Assembly (NCBI RefSeq): GCF_000427665.1
Contig: NZ_KE386572.1
Span: forward strand, 2,132,196-2,196,195
DNA from: Geminicoccus roseus DSM 18922
GTDB taxonomy: Bacteria; Pseudomonadota; Alphaproteobacteria; Geminicoccales; Geminicoccaceae
Reading direction: 5' to 3'
Length of the DNA: 64,000 nt
Shown here: positions 54,233-64,000 of the stretch, one piece after another
Position numbering within the stretch: the stretch's first letter is position 1
Layout: each line of letters starts with the position of its first letter
Translations under genes and position numbers: made by a program
The notes under the pieces: generated by a model
The model's input: the letters and a program-made list of their open reading frames with translations, nothing else
Databases searched by the model: none
Told to the model about the DNA's origin: nothing

Positions 54233-55822
54233 ATGGAGGCCGACGGCCGTGCCAACGGGATGTTGGGTATGATCGTTCGAAAGCTTTCTCCGGTTCCGCC
54301 GAAGCCCGTGGGCATCCTTTCGGCGCTGGCCGTCTTGCTTCTTGGCGGCAGCATCGCCGCCGGCCCGCTCCAGGCCCAGGAGGCGGAACCCCTGGGCGAG
54401 AAGGTGACGCCTGGGCAGGACTTCGCGCCGCCGAGCTTCGCGCCCCTGGTCGAGAAGGTCGCGCCCGCGGTGGTCAACATCTCGACCAGCAAGGAGGTGG
54501 CGGCGCGCGACCAGCAGGCGATGCCGATGCCGCAGTTCCCGCCGGGCTCGCCGTTCGAGGAGTTCTTCAAGGAATTCTTCGACCAGAACCGGCCCGACCG
54601 GCCGCAGCAGCCGCAGCAGCAGCGCCGCGCTTTCTCCTTGGGCTCCGGCTTCATCGTGGATCCCAGCGGCTACGTGGTGACCAACAACCACGTCATCGCC
54701 GATTCCGACGAGATCAAGGTCATCCTGAACGACGACAGCGAGTATGTCGCCGAGATGATCGGCACCGACAGCAAGACCGACCTGGCGCTGCTCAAGATCG
54801 AGCGCGACGAGCCGTTCCCGTTCGTGGAGCTGGGCGACAGCGACCAGATCCGGGTGGGCGACTGGATGCTGGCGATCGGCAACCCGTTCGGCCTGGGCTC
54901 CACCGTTACCACCGGGGTGGTCTCGGCGCGCAACCGCGACATCAATGCCGGCCCCTATGACGACTTCATCCAGGTCGACGCCGCGATCAACCGCGGTAAT
55001 TCCGGCGGGCCGTCCTTCGCCATGGACGGCACGGTGCTGGGCATCAACACCGCGATCTTCTCGCCATCCGGCGGCAATGTCGGCATCGGCTTCGCCATCC
55101 CGGCCAACATCGCCAAGCCGATCATCGAGAGCCTGAAGACCACCGGCCGGGTGGCGCGCGGCTGGCTGGGCGTGCGCATCCAGAACGTCACCCAGGAGAT
55201 CGCCGAGGGGCTGGGCCTGGAGGAGGGCCGCGGCGCCCTGGTCGCCAGCACCCAGGAAGGCGGCCCGGCGCTGGCCGCCGGCATCCAGCCGGGCGACGTG
55301 ATCCTGGAGTTCGACCACAAGCAGATCGACAAGATGCGCTCGCTCCCGCGCATCGTGGCCGAGACCGCGGTCAACAAGGAGGTCGAGGTCCTGATCTGGC
55401 GCAAGGGCGAGCGCCAGACCGTCAAGGTCACGCTGGGCGAGCTGCCGGACGACGAGGCCCAGGCCGAGGAGACCAGCACCGGCCAGGACGAGCCCCAGGC
55501 CAGCCCGGACGCGGTGGTGTCGGTGGATGCGTTGGGCATGAAGGTCCAGGAGCTCACCGAGGAGAGCCGCGGCCAGTACCAGCTGGGCGACGAAGCCACC
55601 AAGGGCGTGGTGATCACCGAGGTCGCCCCGAACAGCGCTGCCGCCGAGGAGGCCCTGCAGGCCGGCGACATCGTGCTCGAGGCCGGCCAGGACCCGGTCG
55701 ACACCCCGCAGGCCCTGCTCGACAAGGTCGAGGAGGCGCGCTCGGCCGGCAAGAAGAACATCCTGCTGATGGTGGAGCGCCAGGGCGACCTGCGCTTCGT
55801 GGCGCTGCGCCTGGCCAGCTGA
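54233..55822 (+). CDS. degP: Periplasmic Do/DegP-family serine protease
   Basis: The 529-residue precursor has a signal peptide (about 15-48, cleavage near LQAQEAEP) and a Gln-rich loop. The trypsin-like domain has the triad His in NNHVIADSDEI, Asp in DSKTDLALLKI and Ser in RGNSGGPSF. Two PDZ domains follow: ARGWLGVRIQNV and KGVVITEVAPNSAAAEEAL. It is a periplasmic protease/chaperone acting on misfolded envelope proteins. The N terminus is uncertain; an ATG at 54269 (MIVRKLS) would still leave a full signal peptide. Confidence 0.94.
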   Translation: MEADGRANGMLGMIVRKLSPVPPKPVGILSALAVLLLGGSIAAGPLQAQEAEPLGEKVTPGQDFAPPSFAPLVEKVAPAVVNISTSKEVAARDQQAMPMPQFPPGSPFEEFFKEFFDQNRPDRPQQPQQQRRAFSLGSGFIVDPSGYVVTNNHVIADSDEIKVILNDDSEYVAEMIGTDSKTDLALLKIERDEPFPFVELGDSDQIRVGDWMLAIGNPFGLGSTVTTGVVSARNRDINAGPYDDFIQVDAAINRGNSGGPSFAMDGTVLGINTAIFSPSGGNVGIGFAIPANIAKPIIESLKTTGRVARGWLGVRIQNVTQEIAEGLGLEEGRGALVASTQEGGPALAAGIQPGDVILEFDHKQIDKMRSLPRIVAETAVNKEVEVLIWRKGERQTVKVTLGELPDDEAQAEETSTGQDEPQASPDAVVSVDALGMKVQELTEESRGQYQLGDEATKGVVITEVAPNSAAAEEALQAGDIVLEAGQDPVDTPQALLDKVEEARSAGKKNILLMVERQGDLRFVALRLAS

Positions 55823-55847
55823 TCGCGGCGTGCCGCCTGGGCTTGGG

Positions 55848-55879
55848 CCCGCCGGCCGGGAAGCATCCCGGCCGGCGGG
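55848..55879. terminator. Bidirectional GC hairpin between degP and serB
   Basis: Perfect 13-bp stem CCCGCCGGCCGGG / CCCGGCCGGCGGG with loop AAGCAT between convergent genes. There is no T-run on either side, so it may act through stability or with Rho. Confidence 0.6.
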
Positions 55880-55882
55880 GCC

Positions 55883-56758
55883 TCAGCTCAGGAACTCGCT
55901 TTTCGGGTAGCCCTGGATGAAGAGCAGCGCGGTCAAGTCGCCGTGCCGCACCACCACCCGGGCCGCCTGGGCGACCTTGGCATGCGGCCGGAACCCGACG
56001 CCCAGCCCGGCGGCCTGGATCATCGGGATGTCGTTGGCGCCATCCCCTGCGGCCAGCACGTCGGCATGGCTCAGGTCGAACCGCTCCACGAACTCGTCCA
56101 GCGCCCGCAGCTTGGCGTCGGCGTCCAGGAGCGGGGGCAGGAGCCTCCCGGTCAGGCGCTGGCCGACGATCTCCAGCTCGTTGGCGCGGTGCTCCTCGAA
56201 CCCGGCCCTGGCCGCCACCGGGGCGGTGAAGCGGGTGAAGCCGCCAGAGACCAGCGCCGTGTGCGCACCGTTCTCGCGCATGGTGCGCACCAGCGTGGCG
56301 GCCCCTGGCGTCAGCTCGATCCGCTCGGCCAGCAGCCGGTCGATCACGCTCTCCTCCAGCCCGGCCAGGAGCTTGACCCGGGCGGTCACCGAGGCCGCGA
56401 AGTCCAGCTCGCCGTTCATGGTCCGCTGGGTGATCTCCGCCACCTCCGCCCGGATGCCCACGACCTCGGCCAGCTCGTCGATGCACTCGGTGGTGATGAT
56501 CGTGCTGTCCATGTCGCAGAGCAGGATCTGCTTGCGCCGGTTCTCCGACGGCGTCACCGCCAGGTCGATCGGCCGCTCGCCCACCAGGTCGGCCAGCGCC
56601 CGGCGCATCTCCGGCGTCACTTCCGGCACCTCGAAGGCCACCGCCTCGTGGTCCGACAGGACGAGCGGCTCGGCGCGCAGCACCCGCCCGGCCTCCGCCA
56701 CCAGGGCGGGAACCAGGGCCAGCGCCTCCGGATCGCTCACCAGCGTGACCACGGTCAT
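55883..56758 (-). CDS. serB: Phosphoserine phosphatase
   Basis: Last step of serine synthesis. The 291-residue protein has an N-terminal regulatory domain (about 1-75) and the HAD core. The nucleophile loop is LLCDMDSTIITTECIDEL (first Asp near 82), motif II Ser is in HTALVSGGFTRF, and motif IV is in AGDGANDIPMI. The start at 56758 has AGGGAGGG 4 bp upstream. miaA begins divergently only 15 bp away. Confidence 0.95.
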   Translation of the reverse strand: MTVVTLVSDPEALALVPALVAEAGRVLRAEPLVLSDHEAVAFEVPEVTPEMRRALADLVGERPIDLAVTPSENRRKQILLCDMDSTIITTECIDELAEVVGIRAEVAEITQRTMNGELDFAASVTARVKLLAGLEESVIDRLLAERIELTPGAATLVRTMRENGAHTALVSGGFTRFTAPVAARAGFEEHRANELEIVGQRLTGRLLPPLLDADAKLRALDEFVERFDLSHADVLAAGDGANDIPMIQAAGLGVGFRPHAKVAQAARVVVRHGDLTALLFIQGYPKSEFLS

Positions 56759-56773
56759 GAAGTCCCTCCCTGA

Positions 56774-57724
56774 ATGCTGCACTGCAATATGAACCGGCCG
56801 GTGATCGTGATAGGCGGCCCGACCGCGAGCGGCAAGTCGGCGCTGGCGATGGCGGCGGCCAGTGCTTTGGGCGGCATCGTGGTGAATGCCGACTCGATGC
56901 AGCTCTACCGCGACCTGCCGGTGCTGACCGCCAGGCCCGTCCCCGCCGAGGAGGCGGCGGTGCCCCATGCCCTGTACGGGATCTGGGACGCGGCGGAGCA
57001 GGGCTCGGCCGGGCGCTGGCTGGCCCTTCTCGAACCTTTGCTGAAACGCGACGTTCCCCTGGTGCTGGTGGGCGGCACCGGCCTCTACCTGGACGCGCTG
57101 CTGCACGGGATCGCCCCGGTCCCGGTGATCCGGCCAGAAATCCGGGAGGAGGTCCGGGCGCTGCCGCCGGACGACCTCCATCCGCTGCTGGCCCGAGAGG
57201 ACCCGGAGATGGCTGCCCGGCTGCGCCCGAGCGATCCGCAGCGGCTGATGCGCGCCCTCGAGGTGGTCCGCTCCACCGGCCGCTCCCTTTCTTTCTGGCA
57301 GGACCAGCCAAGGGTCCGCCCGGATCTCGGGCCGCTCGCACCGCTGGGGATCGCGCTGGTGCCGCCAAGGGCCGCCCTGGTCGCCCGGATAGAGCGGCGG
57401 CTGGCCGCCATGGCCGCTGCCGGCGCCTTTGATGAGCTGGCGAGCTTCCGGGCACGGCCGGGCACCGAGCGGTCGCCGCTGCTCAAGGCGGTGGGGGTGC
57501 CGGAACTGGCCCGCCACCTGGACGGCTTGGCCGATGCCGACACCGCCCTGGCCGACGCCGCGATCGCCACCCGGCGCTATGCCAAGCGTCAGGTGACCTT
57601 TTTGCGCCATCGGCTGAGCCAGCTTCAGCCAATCGCGGGTTTCGGCGACGATCCCGCCGTCCGCGAGGCGGTCCTGGACCAAATCCTGGCCGCCACGGCG
57701 GGAATCCCGTCCCGCTCGCGTTGA
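56774..57724 (+). CDS. miaA: tRNA dimethylallyltransferase
   Basis: Adds a dimethylallyl group to A37 of UNN-reading tRNAs. The 316-residue protein has the P-loop IGGPTASGKSALA (12-24 region), NADSMQLYRDLPVLTARP with the catalytic Asp, LVGGTGLYLDALLHGIAPVP and DPQRLMRALEV. The ATG at 56774 has no ribosome site; a second ATG at 56789 (MNRPVIVIGG) is equally possible and better aligned with family N termini. Its start is 15-30 bp from serB's. Confidence 0.94.
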   Translation: MLHCNMNRPVIVIGGPTASGKSALAMAAASALGGIVVNADSMQLYRDLPVLTARPVPAEEAAVPHALYGIWDAAEQGSAGRWLALLEPLLKRDVPLVLVGGTGLYLDALLHGIAPVPVIRPEIREEVRALPPDDLHPLLAREDPEMAARLRPSDPQRLMRALEVVRSTGRSLSFWQDQPRVRPDLGPLAPLGIALVPPRAALVARIERRLAAMAAAGAFDELASFRARPGTERSPLLKAVGVPELARHLDGLADADTALADAAIATRRYAKRQVTFLRHRLSQLQPIAGFGDDPAVREAVLDQILAATAGIPSRSR

Positions 57725-57753
57725 CGCTGCCCTGTCACGAAGCTAGCTTGCCG

Positions 57754-57849
57754 CGCCCTTTGAAAAAGAGGGCGGGGCTAACGCTTTGCCCGAAGGGCCA
57801 CCCTGAAAACCGCATCCCGGGCCATTTCACGCCCGGCGGAGTTCGACCG
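57754..57849 (+). promoter_or_regulatory. Possible structured leader of ilvI
   Basis: Two hairpins lie before the gene: CGCCCT/AGGGCG (57754-57774) and CCGGGC/GCCCGG (57817-57836). The second ends one base before the ribosome site GGAG (57838-57841). No branched-chain-codon leader peptide was found, so a classic attenuator is not supported. Confidence 0.35.
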
Positions 57850-59649
<1,800 letters not shown>

Positions 59650-59678
59650 GCCTAGCCGAGCGTCGCTCGATCTCGCCG

Positions 59679-59705
59679 CGGCCGGCGCCCTCGGGGTGCC
59701 GGCCG
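59679..59705 (+). other. Hairpin between ilvI and ilvH
   Basis: 8-bp stem CGGCCGGC / GCCGGCCG with an 11-nt loop in the 93-bp gap. It could set the ilvI:ilvH ratio by partial termination or by blocking RNases; there is no T-run. Confidence 0.4.
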
Positions 59706-59742
59706 CCACCGCACATACAAGGTAACGGGGATACCCCCGCAG

Positions 59743-61325
<1,583 letters not shown>

Positions 61326-61345
61326 GCGGTTCTTCGGAACGGAAG

Positions 61346-61374
61346 CGGCCCCGGGCAATCCCGGGGCCGTTTTT
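61346..61374 (+). terminator. Intrinsic terminator after ilvC
   Basis: Perfect 10-bp stem CGGCCCCGGG / CCCGGGGCCG with loop CAAT, followed by five T residues, 21 bp after the ilvC stop. Confidence 0.93.
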
Positions 61375-61380
61375 GTTTGG

Positions 61381-61725
61381 GGTCATGCCGGCTTCGCGGA
61401 TGGTTGTACTTCCTGGCCGAAGGGCCGGCAGCCAAGCCGGTTCAACATGCGGGGACGGATATTCAGGCAATATATCAACACCGGAAACTGGTATTTTTAA
61501 CGTTTGTTTGAGCGCCTGATTTTTCTTGGGACTCGTCTGCCTGTTCTCTGGTTAATGCCGTCGATCTTATGCCAGCCGGAAGCACGGTGCTCCGGCGTCA
61601 AGGCTGCGACGGTGCCTCCTGGGCCTTTGTTCCCAGGGCCGGGAGGGCGCCTTCATGTCGTTTCGCGCTAGTCCGGCGCGACTGGGCATGCAGAATCCCG
61701 CGCAGGCAATCGTTGGGGAGGAGCA
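61381..61725. other. 345-bp spacer with an AT-rich core, no gene seen
   Basis: A markedly AT-rich stretch (about 61458-61535, including ATATTCAGGCAATATATCA and ATTTTTAACG) should hold the promoter of the next gene. A small stem ACCGG/CTGGT is followed by ATTTTT (about 61482-61500), and CCTGGG/CCCAGG forms another stem near 61618-61638. No credible protein-coding frame was found. Confidence 0.45.
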
Positions 61726-62043
61726 ATGGCGGACCGGGAACTCGAACAGCTCGACCGCCAGCTGCGGCGGATCGAGAAGGAGCTGCCCGTCCGTGCCGCC
61801 CGGACGCTGCAATGGCTGCGCGAGCCCTCGTCACGCTGGATCAGGATTCCGGTCGGCGTCCTCGCGGTGATCGGCGGCCTGCTCAGCTTCCTGCCGATCC
61901 TGGGCCTGTGGATGCTGCCCCTGGGCCTGCTGCTGCTCGCCCAGGACGTCCCGCCCCTGCGCCGCCCGACCCGCCGCGCCCTGATCCGCATCGAGCAATG
62001 GTGGGTCCGCCGCAAGCGTAAGCGTCGCCTCGCCACCCGCTGA
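61726..62043 (+). CDS. Small membrane protein, 105 residues
   Basis: The protein has a charged N-terminal helix (MADRELEQLDRQLRRIEKEL), two adjacent membrane segments (about 41-73, PVGVLAVIGGLLSFLPILGLWMLPLGLLLLA) and a very basic tail (RIEQWWVRRKRKRRLATR). GGGGAGGAG precedes the ATG. Similar small GFLP-LGxWMLPLG proteins are common in alphas; I know of no function. Confidence 0.75.
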   Translation: MADRELEQLDRQLRRIEKELPVRAARTLQWLREPSSRWIRIPVGVLAVIGGLLSFLPILGLWMLPLGLLLLAQDVPPLRRPTRRALIRIEQWWVRRKRKRRLATR

Positions 62044-62196
62044 GCAGCTTGATAGGACTATAAGCCGATAACTGCTATGCTGGCCGCCGCCGCCCCCTAT
62101 CCGGTGGAAGACCAGCCATGCCTCAAGCGAGCGCCACGGTCCCGGCCCGCATCTTCCGCCCTGCGCCAGATCCATGTCGCTGCCGTTGGCCGGGCA

Positions 62197-62960
62197 AATC
62201 CTCCCATCGCCCAAACGAACCCGAGCGCGCGAACCGGGCCGCTCCGGCCCGAAGCCTCGCCACGTGCATGCCCGGCGGATTTGCACGAACGAACCCGAGA
62301 CACCGGCTGCGAAACGAACCCGAGCGCGGGGACGATCCCGGCCCTGGCGCGCTTTGGCTCCTCATCCGCTCGAGCACTCGCCACCGACATGCCGGCGGAT
62401 TTGCACGAGCGAACCCGAGAGGTCGGCTGCGAAACGAACCCGAGCGCGGGGACGATCCCGGCCCTGGCGCGCTTTGGCTCCTCATCCGCCCGAGCACTTG
62501 CCACCGACATGCCGACGGATTTGCACGAACGAACCCGAGACACCGGCTGCGAAACGAACCCGAGCACGGGGACGATGCCGGGCCCAGCCCGCTCCAGCTC
62601 CTCATCCGCCCGAGGCCCCGCCACGGACATGCCCGACGGATTTGCACAAACGAACCCGAGCGCAGGGACGTTGCCGGCCCTGGCCTACTCCGGTCCAAGC
62701 TCACCACGGGCATGTCCGGCGGATTTACACGAACAAATCCGAGACACCGGCTGCGCGACGAGCCCGAGCCTGGGGATACCGGTCAGATGATGCTCCCGAG
62801 GCCGGCCCGGGATCCTGTTCCATGCCGCAGGGCGCGCTTTGCACGAACGAACCTGAGGATGGCGGGAACCGGGGCCAGGCCCTGTTCCCCTGGCCGCTGC
62901 CGGCCGCGATCCGCGCCACTCCTCATCAGGGATTTCCACGAACGAACCCGAGCCGTCCCG
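62197..62960 (+). repeat. Tandem 120-bp repeat tract with a CGAACCCGAG core
   Basis: Three near-identical 120-bp units (about 62266-62385, 62386-62505, 62506-62625) are flanked by degraded copies on both sides. The core CGAACCCGAG occurs exactly nine times, at 62216, 62290, 62315, 62410, 62435, 62530, 62555, 62651 and 62943. Further variants occur near 62730, 62759 and 62848. Each unit carries two cores 25 bp apart, in two contexts: TTTGCACGAACGAACCCGAG and GCGAAACGAACCCGAGCGCG. All copies lie on one strand. Because 120 is divisible by three, frames stay open on both strands; no ribosome site or family supports a protein. Probably non-coding. Confidence 0.85.
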
Positions 62961-62993
62961 CGAGGACCGGCCGCGCGGCCCGCTCCATGCGAA

Positions 62994-63027
62994 AAGGGAG
63001 CCGGTCGCTGCCCCGACCGGCTCCCTT
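62994..63027 (-). terminator. Intrinsic terminator after the Hsp20 gene
   Basis: Minus strand: 13-bp stem AAGGGAGCCGGTC / GACCGGCTCCCTT with an 8-nt loop, followed by TTCGC. It lies about 56 bp after the Hsp20 stop. Confidence 0.85.
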
Positions 63028-63082
63028 CGTCATGATGGACCGGATGCAGCCGCTCGTGCGGCGGCTGCCCCGTCGGCCGTGC

Positions 63083-63559
63083 TTACGCGGCGGCCTTGTT
63101 GTCCTGCTGCTCGATCACCTTCGGCTGCGCGGTCTTCTCGGCGCCGATCGAGATCTTCTTCGGCTGCAGGGCCTCGGGCACCTCGCGCTTCAGCTGTACG
63201 TCGAGCAGGCCGTTGACCAGGTTGGCGCTGACCACCTGGACGTGGTCGGCCAGCTGGAAGCGGTGCTCGAAGGCGCGCTGGGCGATGCCGCGATAAAGAT
63301 ACTCGACGCCCTGCTCGGGGCGGGAGATCTGGCCCTTCACGATCAGCTGGTTCTCGTGGACGGTGATGTCGACATCCTCAGGCCCGAACCCGGCGACCGC
63401 CAGGGTCACCCGGTAGGTGTCCTTGCCGTTCTTCACGATATTATAGGGCGGATAGGTCTGCTCGCGGGCAGCTTCACCGAAGGCAGTCTCGAACAGCTTG
63501 TCGAAGCGGTCGAAGCCGACGGAAGCGCGGAGCAGGGGGGAGAGGTCGAAGTTACGCAT
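63083..63559 (-). CDS. Small heat-shock protein, Hsp20/alpha-crystallin family
   Basis: ATP-independent holdase. The 158-residue protein begins MRNFDLSPLLRASVGFDRFDKLFE, as in IbpA/HspH-type proteins. The alpha-crystallin domain (about 35-130) contains YNIVKNGKDTYRVTLAVAGF and ends with the conserved GLL motif (NGLLDVQLKREVPE). A C-terminal Ile-x-Ile (ISI near 138) fits the oligomerisation contact. GGAGG lies 7 bp before the ATG at 63559. Heat control is likely, given the RpoH promoter upstream. Confidence 0.94.
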   Translation of the reverse strand: MRNFDLSPLLRASVGFDRFDKLFETAFGEAAREQTYPPYNIVKNGKDTYRVTLAVAGFGPEDVDITVHENQLIVKGQISRPEQGVEYLYRGIAQRAFEHRFQLADHVQVVSANLVNGLLDVQLKREVPEALQPKKISIGAEKTAQPKVIEQQDNKAAA

Positions 63560-63561
63560 GG

Positions 63562-63582
63562 AAGTCCTCCATTGAGCGACTT
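63562..63582 (-). promoter_or_regulatory. Hairpin over the Hsp20 ribosome site, possible RNA thermometer
   Basis: In the mRNA, AAGTC and GACTT (5 bp) close a loop that contains part of the GGAGG ribosome site (63566-63570). Small heat-shock genes in alphas often carry ROSE-type thermometers. The classic ROSE sequence is not evident, so this is a structural suspicion only. Confidence 0.3.
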
Positions 63583-63668
63583 GGCAAGGGCTGTGCGCGA
63601 ATGCCCCGACCGGAGCCCTTCGCTTCCAACCCACTCGCCGGGCCCATCGTGGCACCCGACGAATTCTC

Positions 63669-63696
63669 AAATGGGAATCGCCCAAACAGCGTCAAG
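63669..63696 (-). promoter_or_regulatory. RpoH (sigma-32) type promoter for the Hsp20 gene
   Basis: Minus strand: CTTGAC (63691-63696), 15-bp spacer, CCCATTT (63669-63675). This matches the heat-shock sigma pattern (CTTGAA... CCCATnT) well. It gives a leader of about 100 nt. The -35 box contains the TGA stop of the upstream gene. Confidence 0.75.
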
Positions 63697-64000
63697 AGGG
63701 TTTCCGGCCAAATTTTTGATGGCGCGCGCCTGGCCGGAACAGCCGGTAGGGCAGGCTGTCCGGCGGCTCCGGCGGGCCGATCAGCGGCGCCTTGAGCGGG
63801 GTGGCGAGCCCCACAAAGATCATGATGGCGTCGCCGCCCGGATTGTTCGGCAGGGCGGCGATCTTCCAGTTGTTGGCGGCCCAGACATTGCCCGACGGAT
63901 CGACCGCCACCGCGGTGATCCGGGTCAGGCCCCGGTTGGTGTAGCCCGTTTTTGGCGAGATCGGGTCGCCGGTGCGCAGGCCGGGCGGGCACGCGGCGAC
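63692..64000 (-). CDS. NHL-repeat-like protein, C-terminal end (partial)
   Basis: The gene runs in from beyond the window; 102 codons are visible before the TGA at 63692-63694. The segment TRITAVAVDPSGNVWAANNW is a typical NHL/SMP-30 beta-propeller blade with DPSGNVWAANN, and is followed by a short tail ending FGRKPS. Such propellers are often secreted. The enzymatic role, if any, cannot be judged from the end alone. Confidence 0.6.
   Translation of the reverse strand, partial: VAACPPGLRTGDPISPKTGYTNRGLTRITAVAVDPSGNVWAANNWKIAALPNNPGGDAIMIFVGLATPLKAPLIGPPEPPDSLPYRLFRPGARHQKFGRKPS

Noticed and set aside
62077-63035. Open frames of 177-305 codons on both strands in the repeat tract
   Set aside because: A repeat length divisible by three keeps all frames open. 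None has a ribosome site or recognisable domain, and the two strands cannot both be coding.

Overview
The window is a GC-rich, gene-dense chromosomal segment of an alphaproteobacterium, most likely near the Rhodospirillales/Geminicoccales; the order is inferred and uncertain. Evidence for the class: lepB-rnc-era-recO-parC order, a yqeY-dnaG-rpoD block opposite carAB, an F1-only atpHAGDC operon without the Fo genes, a circularly permuted (two-piece) tmRNA gene, an alpha-type SspB, and an hflK-hflC-DUF2065-degP / serB / miaA / ilvIHC tail. There are no prophages, insertion sequences or CRISPR arrays. It is a core-genome window with a few unusual spots.

Layout. 1-4758 (+): lepB end, rnc, era, recO, parC, all overlapping or nearly so. 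4818-5780: msrP without its usual msrQ partner. 5781-6295: a gene-free stretch full of stem-loops, with a minus-strand intrinsic terminator. 6296-14226 (-): carA, carB, greA, an ELM1-like gene, trxB and a LysR regulator, probably one transcription direction. 14526-18991 (+): yqeY, dnaG, rpoD. Then tRNA-Ile2(CAU), a DUF2270 membrane protein and an MHS-type symporter. 22374-24673: exbB-exbD-tonB. 24706-28613 (-): a small unknown gene, the TIGR02588/TIGR02587 pair, an OmpA-type lipoprotein and thyX. 28747-29610 (+): permuted ssrA followed directly by sspB. After that come an AraC regulator and a divergent MFS transporter, fumC, an AsmA-family protein, xerC and priA (divergent), a GH15 glucosidase and an unusual epimerase-SPW-VKOR fusion. 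44197-49095: ATP synthase F1. 49160-51559 (-): a GAF histidine kinase and Mrp. 51697-55822 (+): hflK, hflC, DUF2065 and degP. 55883-61325: serB (-), miaA, ilvI, ilvH, ilvC. 61726-64000: a small membrane protein, a tandem 120-bp repeat tract, an Hsp20 gene with a clear RpoH-type promoter, and the end of an NHL-repeat-like gene.

How the genes work together. Several neighbourhoods share a theme. ssrA and its ClpXP adaptor sspB form a ribosome-rescue and tag-degradation pair. exbBD-tonB energises outer-membrane uptake. hflKC with degP handles envelope proteolysis. trxB with msrP covers thiol and methionine redox repair, and the VKOR-containing fusion may add an envelope thiol-oxidation activity. 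carAB and ilvIHC are biosynthetic.

Items most worth following up: the 120-bp tandem repeat tract with its CGAACCCGAG core (62197-62960), the structured intergenic region (5781-6295), the epimerase-SPW-VKOR fusion (41434-43950), and the ssrA-sspB adjacency. I did not find a convincing wholly new multi-gene system.
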